A DNA stretch of 64,000 nucleotides from the NCBI GenBank assembly GCA_017436905.1, contig JAFSCF010000014.1, positions 62,001-126,000 of the forward strand, written 5' to 3'. Each line of letters opens with the position of its first letter. Positions within the stretch are counted from its first letter, which is position 1. Of the stretch, positions 18,162 to 28,336 are shown one piece after another. A program made the translations under genes and the position numbers. The stretch is from Clostridia bacterium. GTDB taxonomy: Bacteria > Bacillota > Clostridia > UMGS1810. The notes beneath the pieces are model-generated. The model was given only the letters and a program-made list of their open reading frames with translations. It did no database searches and was not told the DNA's origin.

Positions 18162-19487
18162 ATGGCAGAAAATCTTGCACGCAGTATGCCGTGCAATGTA
18201 GAGGCGGAGCAGTACGTTCTTGGCTCGGTTATATTTGATAACGAGTGTATATCGGACTTACTCGAATCGCTTAAAATAGAAGATTTCTACTTAGAACCGC
18301 ACAAAAAGATTTACGAGGCGGTTATAAACTTATCAAACTCAGGCAAACCCGTTGACCTTATCACACTAAAAGCAGAACTTGAAAGTGTTTTCGACAGCGT
18401 CGGCGGAATTGAGTATTTAACTCAAATCAGCCTGATGGTATCTACCACCGCCAATTTAAAACATCATATAAAAATAATCAAAGACAAAGCAGTTCTTCGC
18501 AGACTTATAAAAGCCGCATCCGACATCAACAACATCGCATACGCCGGTGAGCAGGAAGTGGCTATGGTTTTAAACAGCGCCGAAGCAAAGATGTTCGACG
18601 TTTTGCAAACACGCACCACGGGCGATATGTCACCTATCAAGGAAATTCTTAAATCAAACCTTGAGCGTTTAGAAGAACTTATGAAAAACAAAAACAGCAT
18701 TACGGGTGTGCCCACGGGCTTTTCTGAACTTGACAAACGTATGTCTGGTTTGCAGTCTTCGGACCTTATACTTATAGCAGCACGTCCTGCTATGGGTAAA
18801 ACCAGTTTTGTGCTTAACATTGCCGCCAATGCTGCAATCCGCCACAATGTGCCCGTTGCAATATTCAGCCTTGAGATGAGTAAAGAGCAGTTGGCAACAA
18901 GAATCCTCTGCTCTGAAAGTTATATTTCAAGCGAAAAGATGCGTGTAGGCGACCTCGGTCCCGAAGAATTGCCGAAACTTGCACAGACAGTTGAGATGCT
19001 TTCAAAAGCGCCTATCTACATAGACGACACCCCAGGTATAACAATGAGCGAAATCCGTTCAAAATGCAGACGATTAAAACTTAAAGGTCAACTTGGGCTT
19101 GTTATTGTGGACTACCTGCAGTTGATGCTCGGCAGCGGCAGAGAAAGCCGTCAGCAAGATGTTGCAGACAACAGTCGTATGCTTAAAATCCTTGCAAAAG
19201 AACTTAATGTTCCCGTTATAACGCTTTCGCAGTTAAGCCGTGCGCCTGAGCAGAGAACAGACCACCGCCCGATGCTGAGCGATTTAAGAGAGTCAGGTTC
19301 TATAGAGCAGGATGCAGATATTGTAATGTTCCTCTACAGAGATGAAGTATACAACGAAGAAACCGAAAAAAAGAATGTAGCGGAATGTATTATATCAAAA
19401 TTCCGTAACGGCTCAACAGGCACAGTTGAACTTGGTTGGCGCGGTGAGTTTACACGTTTTATGAATTTAGAGAAAAGTAGGCAGTAA
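18162..19487 (+). CDS. dnaB: Replicative DNA helicase DnaB
   Basis: Hexameric 5'-3' helicase that unwinds DNA at the fork (called dnaC in Bacillus). 441 residues: N-terminal helical domain (PCNVEAEQYVLGS), linker helix, and RecA-like ATPase with Walker A ARPAMGKTSF near residue 210 and VIVDYLQLM as Walker B. It follows rplI by 23 bases. The tilS start codon follows its stop after one base. Confidence 0.98.
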   Translation: MAENLARSMPCNVEAEQYVLGSVIFDNECISDLLESLKIEDFYLEPHKKIYEAVINLSNSGKPVDLITLKAELESVFDSVGGIEYLTQISLMVSTTANLKHHIKIIKDKAVLRRLIKAASDINNIAYAGEQEVAMVLNSAEAKMFDVLQTRTTGDMSPIKEILKSNLERLEELMKNKNSITGVPTGFSELDKRMSGLQSSDLILIAARPAMGKTSFVLNIAANAAIRHNVPVAIFSLEMSKEQLATRILCSESYISSEKMRVGDLGPEELPKLAQTVEMLSKAPIYIDDTPGITMSEIRSKCRRLKLKGQLGLVIVDYLQLMLGSGRESRQQDVADNSRMLKILAKELNVPVITLSQLSRAPEQRTDHRPMLSDLRESGSIEQDADIVMFLYRDEVYNEETEKKNVAECIISKFRNGSTGTVELGWRGEFTRFMNLEKSRQ

Positions 19488-19488
19488 A

Positions 19489-20835
19489 TTGGATTTGGAA
19501 AAGATTGTACTGAAAACGGTTGATAAATACAATATGCTCTCCCCCGGTGATACGATAGTAATCGGCTTGTCGGGAGGGGCGGATTCCGTTGCGCTTTTAA
19601 CAGTTTTGTGTGCACTTAAACAAAGGTATAATATTACCCTGCACGCCGCCCACATAAACCATATGATACGTGGCAACGAGGCAGAGCGTGATGCCAAGTA
19701 TGCAAAGTCTATAGCAGAGGCAAACGGTGTTGAATTTCATCTGCTAAAATGCAATGTTCCCGCAATGGCTGAAGAACTTGGCATATCCGAGGAGATGGCA
19801 GGCAGAAAAGCAAGGTATGATTTTTTTAACTCCATATCTACAAATGCAAAGATAGCAGTAGCACACCACAAAGGCGACAGCGCTGAAACTACACTTATAA
19901 ATATGATGCGCGGCTCATCACTTAACGGGCTTAAAGGCATATCCCCCGTAAACGGCAATATTGTCCGCCCACTTATAGAGTGTGACCGTTGCCAGATTGA
20001 AAAATATCTGCTTGAAAAAAATATATCATTCGTAACAGACAGCACAAACGCAGAAAATATTTATACTCGCAATATCGTGCGCAATGTGATAATCCCTGCA
20101 ATGGAGAAGATAAACCCCAATCTGATATCCACCATTTACGAAAATTCACGTATCTTAGCAGACGACGAGGATTTTATATCGTCTGTATGTGCAGAGTACG
20201 AAAATAAGTGCATAAGCACTAACGACAACTGCATAGTACTGAATTTAGAAAACAATATGCACATATCGCTTAAAAGACGACTCGTAATGCGCTCGTGCGA
20301 GATTTTATCAGGCAGCAGGCAAGGGATATCGTCTGATAATATAGAAAGCGTGCTGTCACTACCGACGGGCGGAAAAACTTTTTTCCACGGCATATATACC
20401 GAGCGCAGTTATGACAGATTTATTTTTTCTCAATCGGTTAAAAATGCGATAGAATTTTCATATAATATTACATCGCCATGCACATTATCAATACCTGAAA
20501 CGAATAAAACATACTTATTTGAAATAATACAAATGACCGACCTATCCGCCTACGAAAACGGCGTTATATACTTAGATGCCGATAAACTCGGCACTTTAAC
20601 AGTACGCAGCAGAAAAAACGGCGACATATTCTCGCCAATCGGGCTTGGTGGCAGAAAAAAAGTCAAAGACTTTTTAATAGACCTTAAAATCCCACGTCAC
20701 CTGCGTGCAACACTACCGATACTTGAAACAGACGGCAAAACAGCGGCTATACTCTGCCAAAGGGCAGACGATGCATATAAAGTAACAACAAAAACAACAA
20801 AAATACTTAAGATAAGCGAGGGACCCACATGCTAA
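19489..20835 (+). CDS. tilS: tRNA(Ile)-lysidine synthase
   Basis: Converts C34 of the CAU-anticodon tRNA(Ile) to lysidine with ATP and lysine, which changes its reading from AUG to AUA. The PP-loop SGGADSVALL is at residues ~25-34. HINHMIRG and the C-terminal TilS domain follow. Start is TTG, one base after the dnaB stop, with only a weak ribosome site inside dnaB, so translation is probably coupled. It overlaps hpt by 7 bases. Confidence 0.95.
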   Translation: MDLEKIVLKTVDKYNMLSPGDTIVIGLSGGADSVALLTVLCALKQRYNITLHAAHINHMIRGNEAERDAKYAKSIAEANGVEFHLLKCNVPAMAEELGISEEMAGRKARYDFFNSISTNAKIAVAHHKGDSAETTLINMMRGSSLNGLKGISPVNGNIVRPLIECDRCQIEKYLLEKNISFVTDSTNAENIYTRNIVRNVIIPAMEKINPNLISTIYENSRILADDEDFISSVCAEYENKCISTNDNCIVLNLENNMHISLKRRLVMRSCEILSGSRQGISSDNIESVLSLPTGGKTFFHGIYTERSYDRFIFSQSVKNAIEFSYNITSPCTLSIPETNKTYLFEIIQMTDLSAYENGVIYLDADKLGTLTVRSRKNGDIFSPIGLGGRKKVKDFLIDLKIPRHLRATLPILETDGKTAAILCQRADDAYKVTTKTTKILKISEGPTC

Positions 20836-21371
20836 ACAAAGATTGCGAACGTATTGTAATTTCTGAAGAACAGATTGCAGAAGCGGCTGAAAGAATTGGC
20901 AAACAAATTACAAAAGATTACGAAGGCAAAGAAATTGCATTTATATCAATATTAAACGGTGCATATCCTTTTACTGCTGACGTTATGCGTAAAGTTGACG
21001 TTGACTGCACTATTGATTTTATGCAGGTATCAACTTACGGCGACAGCACATCATCTTCTGGAACACTTAAAATTAAACGTGACATTTCTGGCGACATTAC
21101 AGGAAAACACGTAATAATTCTTGAAGATATTTTAGATACCGGTTACACACTGCACAACCTTACAAACTATTTAAACAGCAAGAAACCCGCAAGCCTTAAA
21201 ATCTGCACATTTATAGATAAACCGGCACGCCGCACGGAAGATGTTCATGCAGACTACTACGGATTTAAGTTTGAAGAAGACCTTTTCCTTGTAGGCTACG
21301 GACTTGACTATGCTCAAAAATACAGAAATCTGCCTTACGTGGCAGTTTTAAAACCAGAAGTTTATGCGTAA
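20829..21371 (+). CDS. hpt: Hypoxanthine phosphoribosyltransferase
   Basis: Salvages hypoxanthine (and usually guanine) to IMP/GMP using PRPP. The 180 residues carry the PRPP-binding loop IILEDILDTGYTL (~96-108) and the SILNGAYPF pyrophosphate loop. It sits between tilS and ftsH, as in most Firmicutes, but ftsH has its own promoter here. Confidence 0.97.
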   Translation: MLNKDCERIVISEEQIAEAAERIGKQITKDYEGKEIAFISILNGAYPFTADVMRKVDVDCTIDFMQVSTYGDSTSSSGTLKIKRDISGDITGKHVIILEDILDTGYTLHNLTNYLNSKKPASLKICTFIDKPARRTEDVHADYYGFKFEEDLFLVGYGLDYAQKYRNLPYVAVLKPEVYA

Positions 21372-21432
21372 TTTTATAAAAAAAATTGCATTAATATTTA
21401 CAAATTGTTCATAATATAAATATGGTTTTGTC

Positions 21433-21461
21433 TTGAATTTAAAATTTGTTTATGATAATAT
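21433..21461 (+). promoter_or_regulatory. Promoter of ftsH
   Basis: TTGAAT (21433-21438), 17 bp, TATAAT-like TAATAT (21456-21461), 33 bases before the ftsH start, in the 123-bp gap after hpt. Confidence 0.65.
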
Positions 21462-21494
21462 TGGTTTAATATTGCGTTAAAGGAGGCGATAGAT

Positions 21495-23408
21495 TTGAAG
21501 AAATACATAAAAGGCGCAAGCTTTTATATATTGCTTCTGGCTGTCATATTTTTAATATACTTTCTGCTGAATTATCAGACAGGTCCGGTTATGAAAGATT
21601 TTTCCGACCTCGTTACGCTGATAAATAACGGCAATGTAAAAGAACTGGTGGTTGTGGAAAACACCGCCACGGTAACACTTAAAGATAACACAAAGGTTAC
21701 GTCTGAAATCCCGTCGCTCGGTGCACTGTACGAGCACGCAGGTGACCAGATTAAAAAGCAGGTTGCAGACGAAACACTCACCTACTCAACCCCCACTCCG
21801 GCATCACCGCCATGGTGGCTGTCGATGTTACCCTCGCTTATATTAATGATAATCATAATTGTGTTCTGGGTAATTTTCTTTAAACAATCCCAGGGTGGCG
21901 GCAAGGGTGCTATGAGTTTTGGTAAAAGCAAAGCAAGAGTTACCATAAACCAAAAAGATCCCATTACATTTAAAGATGTTGCGGGTGCAGATATTGAAAA
22001 AGCCGAACTTGCAGAGGTTGTTGAATTCCTTAAAAACCCTGCAGAGTTTGAAAAACTCGGCGCTAAAATCCCAAGAGGTGTGCTTTTAGTAGGCCCTCCG
22101 GGAACAGGTAAAACACTGCTTGCCAAAGCCGTTGCCGGTGAGGCGGGCGTTCCGTTTTTTTCAATATCGGGTTCCGACTTTGTAGAGATGTTTGTCGGTG
22201 TTGGCGCATCACGTGTGCGTGATTTGTTTGAGCAGGCTAAAAAAGCCGCACCCAGCATCGTGTTTATAGACGAAATTGACGCCGTAGGCCGACAGAGAGG
22301 CGCAGGTCTTGGCGGCGGTCACGACGAAAGAGAGCAAACACTCAACCAGTTGCTCGTTGAAATGGACGGCTTTGCAGCAAATCAGGGTGTTATAGTAATT
22401 GCCGCTACAAACCGCCCCGACATCTTAGACGGTGCACTGCTGCGTCCCGGACGTTTTGACAGACAGGTAGTTGTAGACACTCCCGATATTTTAGGACGTG
22501 AGGCAATTTTAAGAGTTCACTCACGCAAAAAACCGCTTGGTGCAGATGTTAATCTTTCAGTTATTGCAAAAACAACTGCTGGCTTTACGGGCGCTGACCT
22601 TGCTAACCTTTTGAATGAGGCGGCACTTTTAGCAGCACGCAAGCATAAAACCGAAATCAATATGCCCGAGATTGAAGATGCCATGATTAAAGTTATGGTT
22701 GGTACTGAAAAGAAAACCCGTAATATGAGCGAAAAAGAAAAACGCATTACGGCTTACCACGAGGCAGGCCACGCAGTTGTAACAAAACTTCTGCCCTCTC
22801 AGGACCCCGTTCACCAGATTTCCATTATTCCAAGAGGCAGAGCCGGTGGATATACAATGAGCCTGCCCGAAGAAGACAGATACTATATGACAAAGCAGAC
22901 AATGCTTGATGAGATTATAGTGCTCCTCGGCGGAAGAGCCGCAGAGAAGATTATATTGGACGACATCAGCACAGGTGCATCAAACGACATTGAACGTGCG
23001 TCAAAAATTGCACGCCAGATGGTTACCAAATTTGGTATGAGCGATAAAATCGGTCCTATATCTTTCGGCAACGAAAACAGCGAAGTGTTCCTCGGCAAAG
23101 ATTTTGTACAGTCACGTTCTGTAAGTGAACGAGTAGCATCAGAGATTGATGACGAGATTATGCACATTATAGAAACCAAGTACGAAGAGTGCATTAAACT
23201 TATCTCTGAAAATAAAGATAAATTAGAATGTGTAGCAGCGGCGCTTATGGAAAGAGAAAAACTCTCAGGAGAGGAATTTGAAATCCTCTTTGCAGGAGGC
23301 GAACTTCCCGCTATGGACCCGCTTAATCTCAATGCAGAAAAACCGGTTGAGGAAATCCCTGCTGCCGAGATACACGCAAAAGAAGAAATTATAGAAGAAA
23401 ACAAATAA
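21495..23408 (+). CDS. ftsH: ATP-dependent zinc metalloprotease FtsH
   Basis: Membrane AAA+ protease that degrades misfolded membrane proteins and regulators. 637 residues from a TTG with AAAGGAGG upstream. Two transmembrane helices (~8-25 and ~112-132) flank a short external domain. Walker A GPPGTGKT lies near 202, Walker [12 protein letters not shown] near 256, and the second region of homology is intact. The zinc site HEAGH lies at ~421. The C-terminal tail is acidic (EEIIEENK). A strong terminator follows. Confidence 0.97.
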   Translation: MKKYIKGASFYILLLAVIFLIYFLLNYQTGPVMKDFSDLVTLINNGNVKELVVVENTATVTLKDNTKVTSEIPSLGALYEHAGDQIKKQVADETLTYSTPTPASPPWWLSMLPSLILMIIIIVFWVIFFKQSQGGGKGAMSFGKSKARVTINQKDPITFKDVAGADIEKAELAEVVEFLKNPAEFEKLGAKIPRGVLLVGPPGTGKTLLAKAVAGEAGVPFFSISGSDFVEMFVGVGASRVRDLFEQAKKAAPSIVFIDEIDAVGRQRGAGLGGGHDEREQTLNQLLVEMDGFAANQGVIVIAATNRPDILDGALLRPGRFDRQVVVDTPDILGREAILRVHSRKKPLGADVNLSVIAKTTAGFTGADLANLLNEAALLAARKHKTEINMPEIEDAMIKVMVGTEKKTRNMSEKEKRITAYHEAGHAVVTKLLPSQDPVHQISIIPRGRAGGYTMSLPEEDRYYMTKQTMLDEIIVLLGGRAAEKIILDDISTGASNDIERASKIARQMVTKFGMSDKIGPISFGNENSEVFLGKDFVQSRSVSERVASEIDDEIMHIIETKYEECIKLISENKDKLECVAAALMEREKLSGEEFEILFAGGELPAMDPLNLNAEKPVEEIPAAEIHAKEEIIEENK

Positions 23409-23429
23409 TCAAAATAACTACCAAAAGAA

Positions 23430-23482
23430 AAAACAATATATTTTCGCATAAATATACTCAAGCGAAAATATATTGTTTTTCT
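23430..23482. terminator. Bidirectional terminator between ftsH and the XRE gene
   Basis: Perfect 18-bp arms at 23430-23447 and 23462-23479 with a 14-base loop and T-runs on both sides. It serves two convergent genes. Confidence 0.85.
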
Positions 23483-23510
23483 TTTTTTAATAAATCCTTA
23501 AACAAATAAA

Positions 23511-23756
23511 TTAATCGTTGTCAACATCGGTAAGTTTGTTTACCGAAACACCTAAAGCCTTACTAATCTTATACAAGGATTTGAGTGAAGGTGCATATGC
23601 CGCACTGGGTCCTTCAAGTTGTGAGATAAAATTTAATGACATACCGCTATATTCGCTCAGTTGCTCCTGCGTCATACCGGCTAACCTCCTGTAGTACCCG
23701 ACCTTTAAACCAACTTTGATTATAAACATCTGATACTCTTTTTCGTCATAAGTCAT
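23511..23756 (-). CDS. XRE-family regulator
   Basis: A helix-turn-helix protein of ~81 residues: VGLKVGYYRRLAGMTQEQLS, then SLNFISQLEGPSAAY. The preferred start is the ATG at 23754-23756, with GGTG 6 bases upstream; GTG and ATG codons lie just before it and cannot be excluded. It is divergent from the large secreted protein at 23890, with a 133-bp AT-rich gap containing that gene's promoter. It may control that gene, but no clear operator repeat is visible. Confidence 0.85.
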   Translation of the reverse strand: MTYDEKEYQMFIIKVGLKVGYYRRLAGMTQEQLSEYSGMSLNFISQLEGPSAAYAPSLKSLYKISKALGVSVNKLTDVDND

Positions 23757-23802
23757 AATCATCACCACTTATATATTGTTAATTATCTATAATTATATAC
23801 TA

Positions 23803-23831
23803 TTGACAAATAAGTATAAATGTTGTATTCT
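23803..23831 (+). promoter_or_regulatory. Promoter of the secreted beta-helix protein
   Basis: TTGACA (23803-23808), 17 bp, TATTCT (23826-23831), 58 bases before the ATG. Confidence 0.75.
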
Positions 23832-23889
23832 TAAATAAAACTACCGACACACGGAAGTTTTATTACATCTATGAAAGGACGTTTTATTT

Positions 23890-26800
23890 ATGAAAAAAGT
23901 ACTATCAATTTTACTGGTAGCAGTAATGCTGCTGGGAACAGTTAACTTTACTGTTTCGGCAGAAGCAACGTCGCTTCCTGCGGCACAAGACGGTATTATA
24001 ACATTAACCGAAGACGTAAGATTGCCTCAGGACACACGTTTTAATGATGCCATGACAATCAACCTTAATGGAAACACTTTGTACATAACAAATTGTGTTA
24101 CCTTTAATGCAGACACTACTATTTCAAACGGCACAATCAATGCTGATAACCAGACTTCTGCTGATGGAATTATCCGTGCAGATTATCATCACGGCTCATC
24201 AGTTGAACTTGAGTTAAATAATGTTACCGTAAGCGCACTCAATGCCAACTATGCAACGGGTGTATTCTATCTCCATACCGCCGATGACACATTAATTCTC
24301 GATAATGTTGATATTACTGTGTCCGGTGCTAATGACGACCCCGGCTCCGGTGTGTTCTATTCACCCAGTTCTTTTGACAGAGGTTCTGTTGTTTTGACAA
24401 ACGGAACAACTCTTACAACAAATAGAACAAATGCAATATTCTTCGCTGCAGAAGTGGATATCGCAGACTCCACCATCGTTTGCACAGACGTTAAAAGACC
24501 CGTATTCAGACAGGCAAATGGCGAGGTGGAAAATTCTACAATTACAGTTAACTCCATCGAAAACGGCAGAGCCGTTATTGCAGACGTTTCAGGTCAGAAT
24601 TCCGGTGTTATCACATTTATCAACTCCGATGTACTCGTTCCTGATGGAACAACAATGACAGATTTTTCTAACGAAGGATCATCTGTTGTAGCCGACAGTA
24701 AATCAAATGTAGGCGATGGCGAAGGAATAACTTCTGCTGTAGCCACAATAAACGGTTTTCCATACGCTACCCTTGAAACTGCACTTACTGCCGCTCAGGA
24801 CGGAGACACAATCAAACTTGCCAGCGGCACATATGCCCCGATTAATCTATCAGGCAAAAGCATTACACTTGAAGGTACTGTAGGTGAGAATGGTGAACTT
24901 CTTAGCGAAATAAAAGGTGGAAACATCGGTTTAACCTTACACAACTTTAACGGCACAATCAAAAATCTCAAAATAACAGATTCGTTTAGAGCAGCATATG
25001 GCGAGCCTGCAGGAAACATTACATTTGATAATGTCTGTGTTACGGGCGCGACATATGGGTTCCATTTGATTGCATACCAAGACAACATCACATGGAATAT
25101 TCAAAACTGCTATATGGATATTTCTTGGGCAAATTCACTTTCTAATTATAATTGTGGACACCCAACAATTAATATTAAGAATAATGTATTTGAATCTACA
25201 TCCCCCTATTATCCTGACTACGGCGCACCAATTGTTAATACGTTTTCACCCAACACAACTGTAGAAAATAATGCTTTTGGCGAAAATACAAAAATTTATG
25301 TAAGAACTGAGGAAGCAGCAGCGGGTGTTACAATTGGCACTAATTACTATGCTGAAGGAGCAGAAAATGCTTTTATAGACGATGAAGACAGTTATTTGGT
25401 TTCTATTCCATCGTGTTATGAAACTGCTGATATGGAAACAGTTATTGATGCACCTGTAATAAATGGTGAATTTACAGGTTTCTCAATTGCTGATGCTCTC
25501 GCCGTGGCAACAGACGGTGACATTATCACGGTTGCTCCAGGCACATACAATGCATTTAATGCAGGTGTGTATGCATCTCCTTTAAATAACATTACAATCA
25601 AAGCAGCTGACCCTGCAAACAAACCGGTTATTAATGTTTCTGAAGTAAACGATGGCGGTATTGAGTACCAGGGTTCCAACATTACTTTTGAAAATCTCAA
25701 ATTTGTAGTAACAGAAGATTGTGCCGCGGCAACAACATGGAATGTTTCTGTTCTTGGATATTACTATGAGAATGTTGGCATTAGCAGAGAAGGTCTTACC
25801 GTTAAAGGCTGCGAATTTATAAATAACAGCGATATTGAAATGTCAGCAATTGCTGCTAACCTTTCTACATATACTGTTGAAAATTGTACATTTACAAATT
25901 TCTTAACGGGTGTTCATTCTTATATGGACAATAGCGTAGTTGAAAATGTTTATATAAACAACAACAATTATTCAAATGTAGACATTCTCGTAAGTGTATA
26001 TTATGGTGGTGCTGCAACAGGAACATCAACATTGACGGTTACAAACAACAAATCTCTTGATGAGTCTGTAACAAAACTTTCTGTAGATGATTACGCAAAA
26101 GTAAATAATACTACTACAAAAGCGTATGATATTCTTAATGTAAACAATAATGACGCAAACGTTATTGTCCACAACTACAAAGATGGTGAGTATTCAACAG
26201 ATTTAAACAATAACACTAATGTTGTATATAATTACGCATCTAAAGATATTGCTCTTGCTTGTGCTGAAACAGGCGATGAATTCTACTTTAACTATGGAAG
26301 AAACACGCAGACAAAAGCAAAGAAAACTGCTGATGGTATTATATACACCGAAATCTCTGGAAATTCAGAAAAAGCAGTATTCTTAGATGGTGTTTACTAT
26401 AATACCATTGCTGAAGCAACTGCTTCCGCAGCAAACAACGACATAATTGTACTTCTTACCGACGGAATCGTTTTAGAAGATGCTGATGCAGCAATACTTG
26501 CAGGAAAATCTGTAACTATTGACTTAAACGGAAAAGAACTTACAATTAATTCTGCAGCAGATTACAGCGACCTTATCAGTATCCCCAAAAATTACAAATT
26601 AAACAGAACAGTTGTAGCAGATTCCGTATATACATACAGTTTGAAAAAAGTTTCCGTTGCATCTCCTGTTGGGGTAGTAGGTGGCGGCGGTTCATCTGTA
26701 TCTAAACCATCAACTCCTTCTCAGGATAAAACAGATGAAGAAACTAAGAATAATGATGAAAACAAAGAAAACAGCACCACACCAAACACAGAAAAAACTA

Positions 26801-27180
26801 CAAACAACATAGTTCTTACCATAGGTGATACAAACATTAATTTATTTGGCAACACCATCAAAAACGACGTAGCACCAAAACTTGTAAACGACAGAACTAT
26901 GCTCCCTGCAAGAATTATTGCTGAAAGCCTTGGCGCAACCGTTACATGGACTGCAGCAGAGCCAAATAAGGTATTAATAGAAAAAGGCGAAACAGTTATT
27001 ATAATCACCATAGGTTCTGACATAGCAACAGTAAACGACGAAGAAATCAAACTCGACAGCCCCGCTTTCATTGAAAACGACAGAACATATATTCCAACCA
27101 GATTCCTCTCTGAAAAACTTGGCGCAACTGTTGAGTGGATTGGCGAAACATCACAGGTAATTATCACAAAAACCGAGTGA
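23890..27180 (+). CDS. Secreted beta-helix protein with C-terminal copper-amine-oxidase-N-like domain
   Basis: A 1096-residue exported protein. A signal peptide (MKKVLSILLVAVMLLG, cleavage near VSA-EA) is followed by ~900 residues rich in Asn, Thr, Val and Ile. Recurring phrases such as AAQDGDTIKLASGTY and VATDGDIITVAPGTY are typical of right-handed parallel beta-helix (pectate-lyase-like) proteins. A Ser/Pro/Asn/Glu linker near residues 935-975 leads to two repeats, LVNDRTMLPARIIAESLGA and FIENDRTYIPTRFLSEKLGA, the copper amine oxidase N-terminal-like domain found at the ends of many clostridial surface proteins. There is no LPXTG or SLH motif. An adhesin or glycan-binding role is likely but unproven; no catalytic residues could be identified. 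Confidence 0.85.
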   Translation: MKKVLSILLVAVMLLGTVNFTVSAEATSLPAAQDGIITLTEDVRLPQDTRFNDAMTINLNGNTLYITNCVTFNADTTISNGTINADNQTSADGIIRADYHHGSSVELELNNVTVSALNANYATGVFYLHTADDTLILDNVDITVSGANDDPGSGVFYSPSSFDRGSVVLTNGTTLTTNRTNAIFFAAEVDIADSTIVCTDVKRPVFRQANGEVENSTITVNSIENGRAVIADVSGQNSGVITFINSDVLVPDGTTMTDFSNEGSSVVADSKSNVGDGEGITSAVATINGFPYATLETALTAAQDGDTIKLASGTYAPINLSGKSITLEGTVGENGELLSEIKGGNIGLTLHNFNGTIKNLKITDSFRAAYGEPAGNITFDNVCVTGATYGFHLIAYQDNITWNIQNCYMDISWANSLSNYNCGHPTINIKNNVFESTSPYYPDYGAPIVNTFSPNTTVENNAFGENTKIYVRTEEAAAGVTIGTNYYAEGAENAFIDDEDSYLVSIPSCYETADMETVIDAPVINGEFTGFSIADALAVATDGDIITVAPGTYNAFNAGVYASPLNNITIKAADPANKPVINVSEVNDGGIEYQGSNITFENLKFVVTEDCAAATTWNVSVLGYYYENVGISREGLTVKGCEFINNSDIEMSAIAANLSTYTVENCTFTNFLTGVHSYMDNSVVENVYINNNNYSNVDILVSVYYGGAATGTSTLTVTNNKSLDESVTKLSVDDYAKVNNTTTKAYDILNVNNNDANVIVHNYKDGEYSTDLNNNTNVVYNYASKDIALACAETGDEFYFNYGRNTQTKAKKTADGIIYTEISGNSEKAVFLDGVYYNTIAEATASAANNDIIVLLTDGIVLEDADAAILAGKSVTIDLNGKELTINSAADYSDLISIPKNYKLNRTVVADSVYTYSLKKVSVASPVGVVGGGGSSVSKPSTPSQDKTDEETKNNDENKENSTTPNTEKTTNNIVLTIGDTNINLFGNTIKNDVAPKLVNDRTMLPARIIAESLGATVTWTAAEPNKVLIEKGETVIIITIGSDIATVNDEEIKLDSPAFIENDRTYIPTRFLSEKLGATVEWIGETSQVIITKTE

Positions 27181-27200
27181 TTTCCATTATTCACATTAAG

Positions 27201-27236
27201 CGGACGCAGAGGAGTTTATCCCTGCGTCTGTTTTTT
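27201..27236 (+). terminator. Terminator after the beta-helix protein
   Basis: GC-rich stem 27203-27212 with 27219-27228 (GACGCAG with TGCGTC core) followed by TTTTTT. Confidence 0.8.
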
Positions 27237-27267
27237 GTGAATCATACATCAAAGGAGTAGCACACGA

Positions 27268-27480
27268 ATGAAAACGAGCACACAATTATGCCCCACTTGT
27301 GAAACAGGAGCAAAAATGTATTTATTAGACAGCCGTTCACCGGAATGTCCTTATCTTCCATGCCACAGCGAAGACGGTTGCCCCTATTATGTGCCTTTTG
27401 AAGTAAAAGAAAAGCCTGTTGAAGATAAAAAACAACATAATTTAATAAAGAAACTACTTAAAAAATTTAAAGTCCTGTAA
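27268..27480 (+). CDS. Small Cys-rich protein, possible zinc ribbon
   Basis: A 70-residue protein with five cysteines in the first half (LCPTCETG, ECPYLPCHSEDGCPYY), consistent with a small metal-binding fold, and a Lys-rich tail. The ATG follows AAGGAG. A terminator overlaps its stop codon. No family was recognised. It lies between the secreted protein and coaX and is not clearly linked to either. Confidence 0.65.
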   Translation: MKTSTQLCPTCETGAKMYLLDSRSPECPYLPCHSEDGCPYYVPFEVKEKPVEDKKQHNLIKKLLKKFKVL

Positions 27481-27495
27481 AGGGCTTTATTTTTT
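27469..27495 (+). terminator. Terminator of the Cys-rich gene
   Basis: Seven-bp stem AAAGTCC/GGGCTTT (27469-27475, 27482-27488), one G-T pair, then ATTTTTTT. Confidence 0.7.
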
Positions 27496-27497
27496 AC

Positions 27498-27526
27498 TTG
27501 AAATCTAGAAAGATTAGTAGTATAAT
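27498..27526 (+). promoter_or_regulatory. Promoter of coaX and downstream genes
   Basis: TTGAAA (27498-27503), 17 bp, TATAAT (27521-27526), 34 bases before the coaX start. Confidence 0.8.
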
Positions 27527-27559
27527 TACCTTGACAAAATAAGCAGGGAGGGCATATAC

Positions 27560-28321
27560 GTGATTTTAACAATCGATATTGGAAATACAAATATAGTTTT
27601 GGGCGGATTTTTAGGCGACGAACTGAAGTTCGTTTCACGAATATCGACAAACATCAAAAAGACCGAAGACGAATATGCTGCGCTTATTAAAAGCATAGTT
27701 TCTTTAAACGATGTTAAACGCACAGAAGTAAGCGGTGCTATAATATCATCAGTTGTACCTCCGCTTAACAAAACAATGCAAAAAGCACTTAACAAAATCT
27801 ATGGTGTATCTGCAATTGTTGTAGGCCCCGGTGTTAAAACTGGCGTAAACCTGCTTGTGGACAACCCATCTCAAGTGGGTGCTGACCTTGTATGCTCCAC
27901 AGCGGCAGTTTATAATTACTACAAAGTACCTGCCATAGTTTTAGATATGGGCACAGCCACAAAACTTTCAGTTGTAGATAAAAACGGTGCATTTGCAGGT
28001 GTATCAATTATTCCCGGTGTGGAAATCGGCATAGCGGCATTAGCCGGCGGAACTGCACAGTTGCCGCAGATAAGCCTTGAAGCACCAAAATCTGTTATAG
28101 GCAAAAATACAATTGATGCAATGCAGTCAGGCGTTGTATACGGAAATGCCAGCCTTATAGATGGTATGATAGAAAAAATCAAAGCAGAATTTGGTGATAT
28201 AGATATTATTGCAACAGGCGGTCTGGCAGGTTTTATAACCCCTTACTGCAAAGAAAAAATGATTATAGACGATAACCTTATTTTAAAAGGGTTGTATGCT
28301 ATATATAAAAAGAACTTATAA
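27560..28321 (+). CDS. coaX: Type III pantothenate kinase
   Basis: First step of coenzyme A synthesis, pantothenate to 4'-phosphopantothenate; the type III enzyme is not feedback-inhibited by CoA. 253 residues from a GTG with GGGAGG upstream. The ASKHA-fold signatures are present: DIGNTNIVLG (residues 5-14), a pantothenate-site GADLV, and DMGTATKLSV. Its catalytic aspartates are intact. It is followed by two membrane-protein genes in the same direction. Confidence 0.95.
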   Translation: MILTIDIGNTNIVLGGFLGDELKFVSRISTNIKKTEDEYAALIKSIVSLNDVKRTEVSGAIISSVVPPLNKTMQKALNKIYGVSAIVVGPGVKTGVNLLVDNPSQVGADLVCSTAAVYNYYKVPAIVLDMGTATKLSVVDKNGAFAGVSIIPGVEIGIAALAGGTAQLPQISLEAPKSVIGKNTIDAMQSGVVYGNASLIDGMIEKIKAEFGDIDIIATGGLAGFITPYCKEKMIIDDNLILKGLYAIYKKNL

Positions 28322-28336
28322 TTTCAGGAGGAACTT

